Assembly: GCA_003134435.1 (NCBI GenBank)
Contig: PLBE01000062.1
Coordinates: 32,645-96,644, forward strand
Direction of reading: 5' to 3'
DNA: 64,000 bases
Source of the DNA: Acidobacteriaceae bacterium
Lineage (GTDB): Bacteria > Acidobacteriota > Terriglobia > Terriglobales > Acidobacteriaceae
Position 1 is the stretch's first letter. Each line of letters starts with the position of its first letter. Position numbers and translations under genes: made by a program. This document shows, piece after piece, positions 8,078 through 16,906 of this stretch. Under the pieces are notes generated by a model, which did no database searches, had not been told where the DNA came from, and saw only the letters and a program-made list of their open reading frames with translations.

Positions 8078-9403
8078 ATGAGCACGGCAACCATCAACAA
8101 CCCGGCGGACACGAGCGGCAAAACGCGCTGGGAGCGGGCAGTTCCGGTGTATGGGTTCCCCGTGGTGAACCGGACTTTCATCGTGCTGGTGGGCATGACT
8201 CTGCTGGCGTTTCTGCTGACGGCTTACCGCGAACTGGCGGGCCTCGGTCCGGTCAGCGGCATGAATGACGCCTATGGCTGGGGAATCTGGAAGACTTTCA
8301 ACGTGATGGTGCTGACGGCGCTGGGCTCGGGCGCATTCGCGGTCGGGATTGCGGCGTGGGTGTTCCGGCGCAAGCGCCTGCACGCGCTGATGCGCATGGC
8401 CCTGCTGACGAGTTTTCTGGCGTATGCCTGCGGTCTGCTCTTGCTGGGCATCGATGCCGGCCGGCCCTGGAATTTCTATTGGATCGTTTTCCCGTGGAGA
8501 TGGAATTTCCACTCGCCTTTGGCGGAAGTTGCGATCTGCATGTCGATCTACGCCATGATTCCCCTGGCCGTCGAAAATATTCCGCCGGTGCTGGAGCGGC
8601 TCTGGTACTTCGATTCGCGGCTGCGCCCGGGAGTGGAGCGATTGGAGCGCGGGCTGCACAAGTTCTTTCCCTGGATCATCGCGGCCGCTTACCTGTTACC
8701 GGGCATGCACCAATCATCGCTAGGGGCGTTGATGCTGCTGGCGGGCGAACGAGTTCACCCCTTGTGGCAGACCCCATGGCTGCCTCTGCTATACCTGGGC
8801 GCGGCCACATTTATGTCGTTCGGGTGCGTCGCCGGCACCACCATGTTGTGCTGTGTGGTGTGGAAGCGGGCAATGGACATGGAAGTTCTCGACGAAGCCG
8901 CCCGCATCACATCGTGGTTGATTTTCGGCTGGCTGGGATTTCGCCTCCTCGACATCCTGTTCCGCGGCGCACTGGGTACGGCTTTCCACTTCGATCGCTT
9001 CGCGGGCGTGTTCTGGCTGGAGATGTTCACGGTTGCGATGGGTGGCTGGATGCTCCGGCGCTCGCTGCGGACCCACGAAACGCGATACATGTTTCTGGGC
9101 TACGTGCTTAGCTCCCTGGGCGGCATGGTGTATCGCTTCAGTCCGACAACGCTGGCGTTCCGGCCGAACCCCGAGTCGCTGTATTTTCCGAGCGCGATCG
9201 AAGTTCTGGTGTCGCTGGGCTTCATCTGCATGGGTATCGCGGGATTTCTTCTGATTGTAAAGCGCTTCGGCATTCTCCCCGCGCCGCTGCAGGAATGGCA
9301 CGACATGGCGAGCTACTTCCGGTTCCGCAGGCCGTACATTCGCTGGACCGGATATTTCAAGTATGGATATTTCGGCGACAACGAAGAAACAGAATCCGAC
9401 TAA
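8078..9403 (+). CDS. hybB: Hydrogenase membrane subunit, NrfD/PsrC family
   Basis: An integral membrane protein of 441 residues with about ten hydrophobic helices, of the NrfD/polysulfide reductase PsrC superfamily. It passes electrons from the HybA-type subunit to the quinone pool. Typical features are FIVLVGMTLLAFLLTAYRELAGLG near the N-terminus, the Gly-rich AFAVGIAAWVFRRK helix, and GIDAGRPWNFYWIVFPWRWNFHSPLAE, common in HybB. It has no heme-ligand pattern of the cytochrome b type (HyaC/HupC), which separates this enzyme from classic group 1d hydrogenases. It sits 10 bases after hybA and 12 bases before the large-subunit gene. Confidence 0.92.
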   Translation: MSTATINNPADTSGKTRWERAVPVYGFPVVNRTFIVLVGMTLLAFLLTAYRELAGLGPVSGMNDAYGWGIWKTFNVMVLTALGSGAFAVGIAAWVFRRKRLHALMRMALLTSFLAYACGLLLLGIDAGRPWNFYWIVFPWRWNFHSPLAEVAICMSIYAMIPLAVENIPPVLERLWYFDSRLRPGVERLERGLHKFFPWIIAAAYLLPGMHQSSLGALMLLAGERVHPLWQTPWLPLLYLGAATFMSFGCVAGTTMLCCVVWKRAMDMEVLDEAARITSWLIFGWLGFRLLDILFRGALGTAFHFDRFAGVFWLEMFTVAMGGWMLRRSLRTHETRYMFLGYVLSSLGGMVYRFSPTTLAFRPNPESLYFPSAIEVLVSLGFICMGIAGFLLIVKRFGILPAPLQEWHDMASYFRFRRPYIRWTGYFKYGYFGDNEETESD

Positions 9404-9415
9404 CAGCAGGCACTC

Positions 9416-11116
9416 ATGGCAAAACGAATTACGATCGATCCTATCACCAGAATTGAAGGTCACCTTCGCATCGACGTTGAAGTCGACAACTATGCGGTGA
9501 GCAATGCATGGGCTTCTTGTACGATGTGGCGCGGTATCGAGAACATACTGCGCGGGCGCGATCCGCGCGATGCCTGGCTTTTCACCCAGCGCTTTTGCGG
9601 TGTTTGCACGACGGTGCACGCCATGGCCAGCGTGCGCGCGGTGGAAGATGCGTTAAAGCTCGAGGTGCCGCTGAACGCCCAATACATCCGCAATCTGATC
9701 CTGATTGCGCACGCATTGCACGACCACATCGTTCACTTCTATCAACTCTCGGCGCTGGATTGGGTCGATATTCTGCAGATACCCAAGGCTGATCCGGCGG
9801 CAACGGCGAAGTTGGCCGAGAGTCTTTCGCCGTGGACGCGCAACTCCCGCGAGGAGTTCAAGGCGGCGCAGGGCCGGGTTAACGCCGTCGCAGCCAGCGG
9901 ACAACTCGGAATTTTCATGAACGGGTACTGGGGCCATCCGGCGATGCGGCTCTCTCCCGACGTGAACCTGCTGGCATTCACGCATTACGTGCAGGCGCTG
10001 GAGTATCAGCGCAAGGCTTTGCAGGTGGTAGGAATCCTGGGATCAAAGACGCCGCATATTCAGAACCTGACGGTCGGCGGCGTGGCCAACGCCATCGATT
10101 TGGATGCGGCGAGTTCGCTGAACATGGAACGCCTGGAGATGATTCGGGTGCTGCTGGAAGATGTGGTGCGGTTCATCAACGAGGTCTATGTCGTCGATGT
10201 CTGCGCTGTAGCTTCAATGTATCCCGAGTGGTTCAAGATTGGCAGCGGCGTAAAGAACTATCTGGCCGTGCCCGATCTGCCCCTGGACAGCGCGGGAAGC
10301 TCTTATGAACTGCCCGGCGGCACCATCATGAATGGCAACATTGCCGGAGTGCATGGGTTCAAGACCGCGTCCGACAAGGATTTCCGCGATGGTGTCAGCG
10401 AAGATGTAGCGCACGCTTACTACCAGGGCGACAAGCCGCTGCACCCGTGGAACGGCAGAACCGATCCCGACTTCACGGGCTGGAATGGCGACCAGAAGTA
10501 TTCGTGGGTCAAAGCTCCGCGCTTCAATGGCGCACCCATGCAGGTGGGCCCGCTGGCGCAAGTGCTGATTGGCTTCGCTCAGGGACACCCACTGACGGTA
10601 AAACACGCGACTCTGGCCATCGCCAAGGTGCAGGCCATCGCCGGCATTAAAGTGACGCCTGACATGTTGCACTCTACCCTGGGACGGCACGCCGCGCGCG
10701 CGATTCGCGCCAGCATGCTCGCGGAACTGGCGCAGAAGCATTTGCAATTGCTGACTGACAACATCGCCAAGGGCGACTACTCGGTCCACAATCAGCCGGT
10801 GTTTCCAAGCCATGAGATCGAGGGCGTCGGAACGCATGAGGCGCCGCGCGGAACCTTGTCGCACTGGGTCGTGATCAAAGACGGGAAGATCAAGAATTAT
10901 CAGGCGGTTGTGCCTTCGACGTGGAATGCCAGTCCGCGTGACGCTTCGGGCGCTCACGGACCCTACGAAGCCTCGCTGCTGCACACGCCGCTGGCGCGGC
11001 CAGAGGAGCCGTTGGAAGTTTTGCGCACGGTGCATTCCTTCGATCCTTGCATGGCTTGCGCGTGTCATACGTTCGATCCATCCGGCCGGCAGATCGCGAA
11101 AGTGAAAGTGCTGTGA
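9416..11116 (+). CDS. hybC: [NiFe]-hydrogenase large subunit
   Basis: Catalytic subunit holding the NiFe(CN)2CO site (566 residues). The L1 motif is RFCGVCTTVHA with C61 and C64; the L2 motif DPCMACACH near the C-terminus supplies C545 and C548. RIEGHLRIDVEVDN near the start is the usual large-subunit opening. Fifteen residues follow the L2 histidine (H551) and would be removed by the protease encoded next once nickel is inserted. The protein has no signal of its own and is exported with the Tat-tagged small subunit. Its presence with a maturation protease and all six hyp genes means the enzyme can be assembled from this locus. Confidence 0.96.
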   Translation: MAKRITIDPITRIEGHLRIDVEVDNYAVSNAWASCTMWRGIENILRGRDPRDAWLFTQRFCGVCTTVHAMASVRAVEDALKLEVPLNAQYIRNLILIAHALHDHIVHFYQLSALDWVDILQIPKADPAATAKLAESLSPWTRNSREEFKAAQGRVNAVAASGQLGIFMNGYWGHPAMRLSPDVNLLAFTHYVQALEYQRKALQVVGILGSKTPHIQNLTVGGVANAIDLDAASSLNMERLEMIRVLLEDVVRFINEVYVVDVCAVASMYPEWFKIGSGVKNYLAVPDLPLDSAGSSYELPGGTIMNGNIAGVHGFKTASDKDFRDGVSEDVAHAYYQGDKPLHPWNGRTDPDFTGWNGDQKYSWVKAPRFNGAPMQVGPLAQVLIGFAQGHPLTVKHATLAIAKVQAIAGIKVTPDMLHSTLGRHAARAIRASMLAELAQKHLQLLTDNIAKGDYSVHNQPVFPSHEIEGVGTHEAPRGTLSHWVVIKDGKIKNYQAVVPSTWNASPRDASGAHGPYEASLLHTPLARPEEPLEVLRTVHSFDPCMACACHTFDPSGRQIAKVKVL

Positions 11117-11132
11117 AGATAAAGAGAGTGCT

Positions 11133-11687
11133 ATGAACGTGCTGATTGGCGGGATAGGAAACGTCTTGCTGGGGGATGACGGCGTTGGACCCTACGTGGC
11201 GAGGCTTCTGGCCGCCCGCTACGAATTCGACGGAGCCGTCGAAGTCACCGACCTGGGGACCCCGGCCCTGGACTTGATCGATCAGCTCAGCACACGAGAT
11301 GCCGTGATCCTGATCGATTCCATCAGTAACGATGACACCGAAGTGGCTGCGGGGACGGTTGTGCTTTACCGCAAGGCGGACATAATGCGCCATCGCCCCG
11401 CAGTGCGCATGGATCCGCACTCTCCGGCGCTGGTTGATGCGATGCTTAGCGCCGAACTCTTCGGAGTCGCACCCGCCGATGTTCTGCTGGTGGGGATCAA
11501 AGCGGAATCTTTTGAGCCCGGTTGCAGCTTGAGCGGGCCCGTGCAGACGTCGGTGGATCCCGCCATCGCCGAAGTGCTGATTGAACTGGGGCGCTTGGGT
11601 GTCGGGTACCGGAGCGTCGAAAATCCCGGCGAAATCGACATCTGGTGGGCAACGGACCAGAAGATGGCAGCTCGGCTGGCTCTGTAG
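11133..11687 (+). CDS. hybD: Hydrogenase maturation endopeptidase
   Basis: HybD/HupD-type protease (184 residues) that removes the C-terminal extension of the large subunit after nickel loading. It opens with GIGNVLLGDDGVGPYVARLL, the family signature, where the acidic residue after LLGD helps bind nickel. The second ligand is the Asp in VILIDSISND and the third the His in MDPHSPALVDAML. It starts 16 bases after the large-subunit stop and is the last gene of the hyb operon. The tail to residue 184 is slightly longer than in E. coli HybD. Confidence 0.93.
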   Translation: MNVLIGGIGNVLLGDDGVGPYVARLLAARYEFDGAVEVTDLGTPALDLIDQLSTRDAVILIDSISNDDTEVAAGTVVLYRKADIMRHRPAVRMDPHSPALVDAMLSAELFGVAPADVLLVGIKAESFEPGCSLSGPVQTSVDPAIAEVLIELGRLGVGYRSVENPGEIDIWWATDQKMAARLAL

Positions 11688-11718
11688 ACCTGTTCGCGTA
11701 GGGACGGTCCAGATCGGC

Positions 11719-11740
11719 AGCCACGGCAACTGTGGCTTTA
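11719..11740 (+). terminator. Possible weak terminator of the hyb operon
   Basis: AGCCAC-GGCAACT-GTGGCT forms a 6-bp hairpin about 32 bases after the hybD stop, followed only by TTTA. The short stem and U-run make this a weak call, but the hairpin lies in the gap between convergent hybD and vapC. Confidence 0.3.
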
Positions 11741-11748
11741 GCCTCTGC

Positions 11749-12153
11749 TCACGTCTTCAGCCATGCGACAGGAAAACCGTGACCGAGCTTGCGGAAATCA
11801 GAATCGCTGGTCACCAGCGTAGCCCGGTGTTCGATGGCCAGTGCCGCGGCGAAGCTATCAGCGTAATACAGTTTATGTTTAGATTTTAGGTCGGCCGCTT
11901 GGCATGCCCTCTGCGGCGTGGCTTCGAGCACCTCGATCGATAGCGGGCTCACCGCCTGGATTGCCGCCCATGCTCGTTCTTGACCGTTTTGGCGAAGGAT
12001 CAGGCCATACACTTCCCCGTAATTCACTGCCGACATCAGCACCCGGGCGCGACCCCGCATGGCTTCCCGAAGAAGGTCACCGACCCTGGGAGCCCCCGGC
12101 TGATCCCGCAGAAACACGATCAGGGCGCTGGCATCGAGTACGTATATCTTCAT
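11749..12153 (-). CDS. vapC: VapC-type PIN-domain toxin
   Basis: A 134-residue PIN-domain ribonuclease of a type II toxin-antitoxin pair. Acidic active-site residues are visible: D7 in YVLDASAL, E in SAVNYGEVYG, D in YYADSFAAALA and D in LVTSDSDF. The length is normal. Its start overlaps the stop of the antitoxin gene by four bases. The RNA target is unknown. It lies between the 3' end of the hyp operon and the convergent hyb operon. Confidence 0.88.
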   Translation of the reverse strand: MKIYVLDASALIVFLRDQPGAPRVGDLLREAMRGRARVLMSAVNYGEVYGLILRQNGQERAWAAIQAVSPLSIEVLEATPQRACQAADLKSKHKLYYADSFAAALAIEHRATLVTSDSDFRKLGHGFPVAWLKT

Positions 12154-12395
12154 TTATCGCGCTCGTCTTCCAGGCGATGTTCCTTTTCCCAAATGGCTAA
12201 CAGATCCGGTCCCTCCGCCAGAAAGCCCCGGACGCGGTCAATGTAGTCCTCGGTCACGGGTAGCAACACGATCCGGCCGAACTGGTCTTCCAAGAATTTA
12301 ACCTTGGTGCCCGCTTCAATTTTGTGTTTCCGGCGAAGCTCCGCCGGAATCACAAGTTGGCCTTTCGATGTAAAAGTAGAATATCTGTCTTTCAT
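12150..12395 (-). CDS. vapB: VapB-type AbrB/SpoVT antitoxin
   Basis: An 81-residue antitoxin with an N-terminal swapped-hairpin AbrB/MazE DNA-binding domain (STFTSKGQLVIPAELRRKHKIEAGTKVKFLE). The C-terminal part (DYIDRVRGFLAEGPDLLAIWEKEHRLEDERDK) should wrap the VapC active site. It starts 42 bases after the hypF stop with no intervening terminator, so it may be read through from the hyp operon. A dyad at its own start codon suggests autoregulation. Confidence 0.87.
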   Translation of the reverse strand: MKDRYSTFTSKGQLVIPAELRRKHKIEAGTKVKFLEDQFGRIVLLPVTEDYIDRVRGFLAEGPDLLAIWEKEHRLEDERDK

Positions 12396-12406
12396 GTCTT
12401 ACATGA
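12392..12406 (-). promoter_or_regulatory. Candidate VapB operator
   Basis: TCATGT-CTT-ACATGA, a perfect 6-bp dyad, covers the vapB start codon. AbrB-type antitoxins commonly bind short dyads in their own promoter; binding here is inferred. Confidence 0.35.
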
Positions 12407-12437
12407 TACCAAGAGTAAGTTAATGGTGAATTTTCTT

Positions 12438-14771
12438 CTACTCCCGCATTTTGGCTGCCGCCACGACCGCCTGTCCCAGGCTCAAACCGCCGTCTCCGGC
12501 TGGCACTTCTTTCTGCGCGAACACTTCGAACCCTACTTGGGATAACCGCGCTTCGAGCTGTTGCGACAGGTGGACATTGTGAAAGGTCCCACCGCTCAGG
12601 CAAACGCGGTTGAGATTCGTTTTGGTTCGCAGAAGGGTTGCCAATTGGACAAAGGTTTCGACTAATCCGTTGTGAAATCGTCGCGCTATCGTCGCCTCGG
12701 GGACATTGCGGCTGAGATCCTGCAGCAGGGCTTCGAATAGTGGACGCGTGCTGATGATCGACGGCTCGTTTCCTGCCCCAGGTTCGGGGACGAGTTTCAT
12801 GGGATAGGCAGTCGTTTCGGGCGTTTCCTTCTCCGAGGAGTCAATGGCCATCTCCAGTTCGATGGCGGCCTGAGCTTCGTAACTGACTGTTTGACGGATT
12901 CCGATTAACGCAGCTACGGCGTCGAACAGGCGGCCACAACTGGAGGTGAGCGGGGAATTCACGCCTTGTTCCATCATGCGCAGCAGGAGATCGACCTTGG
13001 GCCGATTGAGTTGGCGCACGAACGGAATCTTCAAGCTCGTAAATTCAGGCGGCATGAAATCGCGTCCGAAATGATGGGCCAGGTAGCTTACCGCCATCCG
13101 CCAGGGCTCGCGGATGGCGGCAGCTCCGCCGGGCAGAGGGACATATTCGAAATGAGCGGCGCGTTCGAAATCCTCATAGCCGGCGATGAGCACTTCTCCG
13201 CCCCATATCTTTCCGTCGGTGCCGAAGCCGGTGCCATCGAGGGCAAAGCCAATCACGCGGCCTTCGAGATGGTTCTCGACCATGCAGCTGGCGATGTGAG
13301 CGTGATGGTGCTGCACGCCGATCAACTTCACTCCACTCTGCCGCAGAGCCCATTTGGTCGAAAAGTAATCCGGGTGCAGATCATAGGCGATGATCTCCGG
13401 CTGGATTTCAAGAACGCGTTTGAGGTGCTCGATGGCCTCGTGGAAGAAAGCATAACCTTCCACATTTTCCAGATCGCCGACGTGCTGGCTCAGGAACGCA
13501 TGCTTGCCCTTAGTGAGGCAGATGGTGTTCTTAAGTTCGCCTCCCACGGCCAGCACCGAAGGGAGCTCGTTTTTGAGGAAGACTGGAACCGGGACAAACC
13601 CGCGCGAACGCCGCAACTGTCGAGAGACCCCGCCCGCAACCCGCACCACCGAATCATCGCAGCGGAGCAGGATGTCGCGATTGTGGACGAGGAAGCAATC
13701 GGCAAGAGTGTTCAACCGATGGAGTGCTTCAAGATTATCGATGGCAATGGGTTCCTCGCTCAGGTTGCCGCTGGTCATCACCAGAGCTTTAAATCTGCCC
13801 TCCGCCAACAGCAGGTAGTGCAGCGGAGTGTAGGGAAGAAAAACGCCCAGGTAACGATTGCAGGGCGCAACTGCTTCGGGGATTGCGCCCGGCCTTTTTT
13901 TCAGAAGCAGAACAATCGGCCTTGGCATCGATTGCAGAATCGCGGTTGCCGCATGGTTCAATTCGCAGATTTCCGCGGCGGCCGCCAGATCGGGAACCAT
14001 CACCGCGAACGGCTTCTCCACCCGACGCTTCCTCTGACGCAGTCGATTCACGGCAGCCGGGATGGTGGCATCGACGGCGAGATGGAAACCGCCCAGACCC
14101 TTGACTGCGACAACCTCCGCGGCAAGAAGCCGGGAAGCGGCATCTGCGATAGGGTTGGCACCTTCGATGATCTGTCCAGACCTATCCCAGAGTTCGACGC
14201 GAGGGCCGCACTGCCAGCAAGCGTTGGGCTGGGCGTGAAAACGCCGGTCGAGCGGATTTTCGTATTCCGCCAGACATGCCGGGCACATAGGAAAAGACGC
14301 CATCGAGGTGCTCGGCCGGTCATAGGGGATATCGCGAATGATGGTAAAGCGCGGTCCGCAGTTGGTGCAATTGATGAAGGGATAGCGGTAGCGACGGTCG
14401 CGCGGGTCGAACATTTCACGCATGCAATCCGGGCAGATCGCGACGTCCGGCGAAATGAGGGTGCGAACTTCTTCGCCCTCGCGGCTAGGCACAATGCGAA
14501 AGTGGTGATCGAGGTTGGCGGGCAAGTCACGGCAAGGCAAATCGAGCACGGAGACACTGGTGATGCGGGCCAGGGCCGGAGCTTCGGCGGGCAGGCGATC
14601 GACGAAATCCTGCACCGTCTCCGCCGCGCCCTGGATCTCGATGGTGACTCCGGCGGAGGTATTGCGAATCGTACCGCTCAGGCGGCGCTGGGTGGCGAGA
14701 CGATAGACGTAAGGGCGGAATCCGACTCCCTGCACGATGCCGGAGACGTCGATCTGGCGCCGAATTTCCAT
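12438..14771 (-). CDS. hypF: Carbamoyltransferase HypF
   Basis: HypF (777 residues) makes thiocarboxamide on the C-terminal cysteine of HypE from carbamoyl phosphate, the source of the cyanide ligands of the NiFe site. Domains in order: acylphosphatase-like (residues 1-90, VSGIVQGVGFRPYVYRLA), a zinc-finger-like region with C-x2-C pairs (CPDC, CTNC, CPAC, CWQC), a YrdC-like domain (about 195-375, VVAVKGLGGFHLAVDA) and a Kae1/TobZ-like C-terminal domain with VQHHHAHIASCMVE and FALDGTGFGTDG. It starts 6 bases after hypB stops and is the last hyp gene. Confidence 0.96.
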   Translation of the reverse strand: MEIRRQIDVSGIVQGVGFRPYVYRLATQRRLSGTIRNTSAGVTIEIQGAAETVQDFVDRLPAEAPALARITSVSVLDLPCRDLPANLDHHFRIVPSREGEEVRTLISPDVAICPDCMREMFDPRDRRYRYPFINCTNCGPRFTIIRDIPYDRPSTSMASFPMCPACLAEYENPLDRRFHAQPNACWQCGPRVELWDRSGQIIEGANPIADAASRLLAAEVVAVKGLGGFHLAVDATIPAAVNRLRQRKRRVEKPFAVMVPDLAAAAEICELNHAATAILQSMPRPIVLLLKKRPGAIPEAVAPCNRYLGVFLPYTPLHYLLLAEGRFKALVMTSGNLSEEPIAIDNLEALHRLNTLADCFLVHNRDILLRCDDSVVRVAGGVSRQLRRSRGFVPVPVFLKNELPSVLAVGGELKNTICLTKGKHAFLSQHVGDLENVEGYAFFHEAIEHLKRVLEIQPEIIAYDLHPDYFSTKWALRQSGVKLIGVQHHHAHIASCMVENHLEGRVIGFALDGTGFGTDGKIWGGEVLIAGYEDFERAAHFEYVPLPGGAAAIREPWRMAVSYLAHHFGRDFMPPEFTSLKIPFVRQLNRPKVDLLLRMMEQGVNSPLTSSCGRLFDAVAALIGIRQTVSYEAQAAIELEMAIDSSEKETPETTAYPMKLVPEPGAGNEPSIISTRPLFEALLQDLSRNVPEATIARRFHNGLVETFVQLATLLRTKTNLNRVCLSGGTFHNVHLSQQLEARLSQVGFEVFAQKEVPAGDGGLSLGQAVVAAAKMRE

Positions 14772-14777
14772 ACCGCG

Positions 14778-15458
14778 TCAGCTTGCCGTCTGCTGCGCCA
14801 GTCGGTTGTGCGCTTGGCGTCGCTCGGCCAGCCACATCATCCACTCGTGGAGACCATTGCCCATGAGGCATGACACTTTCACAATCTCCATGCCGGGGTG
14901 CACTCTGCGGGCATTTTCGGCGGCGATGTCAATGTCAAACGGAACATACGGAAGCAGATCGATTTTGCTCAGCACCAGCAGATCGGACTTGAAAAATATG
15001 GAAGGATATTTCAGCGGCTTGTCTTCGCCTTCGGTCACGCTTAAAACCACGACCTTGGCCGCTTCGCCGAGATCATAGCTGGATGGGCAAACCAGATTGC
15101 CCACATTTTCAATCAGCAGAAGATCGAGGTCTTCCAGTTTCCAATCCGCCAAGTGGCGCTCGATCATGCGAGCGTCGAGGTGGCAGGTGCCGCCGGTCGT
15201 GATCTGTTTTACCGGGAAATGAAACCGTTTCAGGCGGTTGGCATCGTTCTCGGTCTGAATATCTCCGGTCAATACGGCGACGCGATCATGGCGGGGCAGC
15301 GTTTCCAAAGTGCGTTCCAGCAGACTAGTCTTACCCGAACCGGGAGAGCTGATGAGGTTCAGGCACAGGACGCCGTGCTCCTGAAATCGGGCACGCAACT
15401 CAGCGGCGATCCGGTCGTTCTCACTGAGTACTTTTTGTTCCAGCGGTACTCGGTTCAT
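14778..15458 (-). CDS. hypB: Hydrogenase nickel-insertion GTPase HypB
   Basis: A GTPase (226 residues) that works with HypA to deliver nickel to the large subunit. The P-loop is SSPGSGKTSLLERTL; the ENVGNLVCP stretch carries the conserved metal-binding Cys, and LSKIDLLPY acts as the NKxD-type guanine box. It lacks both the His-rich nickel-storage tail and an N-terminal CxxCGC nickel site, so it should act only in insertion. Its start lies inside the hypA 3' end (38-base overlap), implying coupled translation. Confidence 0.95.
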   Translation of the reverse strand: MNRVPLEQKVLSENDRIAAELRARFQEHGVLCLNLISSPGSGKTSLLERTLETLPRHDRVAVLTGDIQTENDANRLKRFHFPVKQITTGGTCHLDARMIERHLADWKLEDLDLLLIENVGNLVCPSSYDLGEAAKVVVLSVTEGEDKPLKYPSIFFKSDLLVLSKIDLLPYVPFDIDIAAENARRVHPGMEIVKVSCLMGNGLHEWMMWLAERRQAHNRLAQQTAS

Positions 15459-15801
15459 ACTCTTCCACCTCCAGGTAGGCCAACTCTAATTCATCTCCAC
15501 TGATGCAAGTGGATGCGAGGCTGTCGCATTGCGGACAGCGCGAATCGTAATCGCGCACCACGAACTCGTGGGCGCAGGCTTGACAGCGATGGCGGCGGGG
15601 ACAGACTTCCACTGCCAGTTCAAGCGCGGCGAGATCGGTTTCGAGAATCATCGCTTCAAAACAAAAGCGCAGCGCATCCTGATCGATAGCCGCCATTTCC
15701 CCGATACGCACTCCAACTTTGCAGGGATAGGTTCCGGGATGACGGCGCATCTCGGTTCGCACCGCTTCCAGGACCGAATTCGCGATTCCCATCTCGTGCA
15801 T
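15421..15801 (-). CDS. hypA: Hydrogenase nickel metallochaperone HypA
   Basis: A 126-residue nickel chaperone. The start is placed at the ATG giving MHEMGIANSVLEAV, because the His next to the initiator Met is the nickel ligand in this family; an ATG 24 bases further upstream would bury it. The zinc site is made of two C-x2-C pairs, CQAC and CPQC. The tail after ELELAYLEVEEYE is slightly extended. It lies 17 bases after hypE and overlaps hypB by 38 bases. Confidence 0.93.
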   Translation of the reverse strand: MHEMGIANSVLEAVRTEMRRHPGTYPCKVGVRIGEMAAIDQDALRFCFEAMILETDLAALELAVEVCPRRHRCQACAHEFVVRDYDSRCPQCDSLASTCISGDELELAYLEVEEYEPSTAGTKSTQ

Positions 15802-15818
15802 GAGTCCCCAGCAAACCC

Positions 15819-16898
15819 TCAGCAAATTCGCGGTAATTGGTCGCCCGCCAGCATGTCCACAATACGCGTCGTGCCAAAGGGCGTTCGCATCGTCACTAGG
15901 CCCGGGTTTTCCTTTTTTACGGTGCCAATAATCCGTGCCTCCGCACCCAGGGGATGTTTTCTCATCGACTGCAACACCTGGTCGGCAGCCTCGGGCGCGA
16001 CGATTGCGATCAGCTTCCCCTCGTTGGCGACATACAAAGGATCGAGGCCGAGCAATTCACACGCTCCTTGGACCTGTTCGTGAATGGGCAGCGAGCTTTC
16101 ATCGAGTTCAATGCCCACCTGAGACCGTTCGGCGATTTCGTTAAGGGTGCTGGAAACGCCACCTCGCGTAGGGTCGCGCATGACCCGAATGCCACCGCTT
16201 GCAGGCGAATTCACGCTCAGCATCGCCGCCACCAGAGTGTGCAGGGCGGCGCTGTCACTTTGGATCTGAGTCTCGAATTCGAGCCCCTCGCGCTGCGCCA
16301 GAATCGCGATGCCGTGATCTCCGATCGATCCACTGAGCAGGACTTGGTCGCCGGGCCGAGCGCGGTCGGCGGAAAGCTCGAGTCGGTCGGGCACCAGGCC
16401 AATGCCTGTTGTGTTGATGAACAGGCCATCGCCCTTACCTTTTTCGACGACCTTGGTGTCTCCCGTCACGACCGCAACGCCCGCTTCGGCAGCAGCCTGG
16501 CGCAGCGAATTCACTACGCGCCGGAGTTCCTGCATCGAGAAACCCTCTTCGATAATGAACGCCGCACTCAAGAAGAGCGGGGTGGCGCCGCCCATGGCCA
16601 AGTCGTTGACCGTGCCGTGAACCGCCAGCGATCCGATGTCCCCTCCGGGAAAAAAGAGCGGCTTTACCACGAAAGAGTCGGTGGTGAAGGCGAGACGCTG
16701 GCCATTGACGTTCACGATGGCCTGATCATCCAGACGTGAGAGTACAGGATTCCGGAAGGCGGGCAGAAAAACGTCGCGAATCAACTCGGCACTCAACTTG
16801 CCGCCGCTGCCGTGGCCAAGCAGAATCGTATCTTTGGAAGAGAGCGCCGTGGGGCAACTGAGTTCGAAATTTATTTCGGCCGTGGTTTTTGTCGACAC
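15819..16898 (-). CDS. hypE: Hydrogenase maturation factor HypE
   Basis: A 359-residue ATPase of the PurM-like family that dehydrates the thiocarboxamide made by HypF to thiocyanate. It ends in PRIC, the invariant C-terminal cysteine that carries the group. ILLGHGSGGKLSAELI and the Gly-rich VRDPTRGGVSSTLNEIAER-type stretch are typical. The start is placed at GTG 16898 because AGGAG lies 5 bases before it; the longer open frame to 17069 runs over hypD and gives a non-family N-terminus. The Shine-Dalgarno overlaps the hypD stop codon. Confidence 0.94.
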   Translation of the reverse strand: MSTKTTAEINFELSCPTALSSKDTILLGHGSGGKLSAELIRDVFLPAFRNPVLSRLDDQAIVNVNGQRLAFTTDSFVVKPLFFPGGDIGSLAVHGTVNDLAMGGATPLFLSAAFIIEEGFSMQELRRVVNSLRQAAAEAGVAVVTGDTKVVEKGKGDGLFINTTGIGLVPDRLELSADRARPGDQVLLSGSIGDHGIAILAQREGLEFETQIQSDSAALHTLVAAMLSVNSPASGGIRVMRDPTRGGVSSTLNEIAERSQVGIELDESSLPIHEQVQGACELLGLDPLYVANEGKLIAIVAPEAADQVLQSMRKHPLGAEARIIGTVKKENPGLVTMRTPFGTTRIVDMLAGDQLPRIC

Positions 16899-16906
16899 GC
16901 GTTCTC

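Noticed and set aside
12966..14873. 635-codon open frame on the plus strand
   Set aside because: It is antisense to hypF, whose domains and motifs are complete on the other strand; the plus-strand product has no family features. High G+C produces such long shadow frames.
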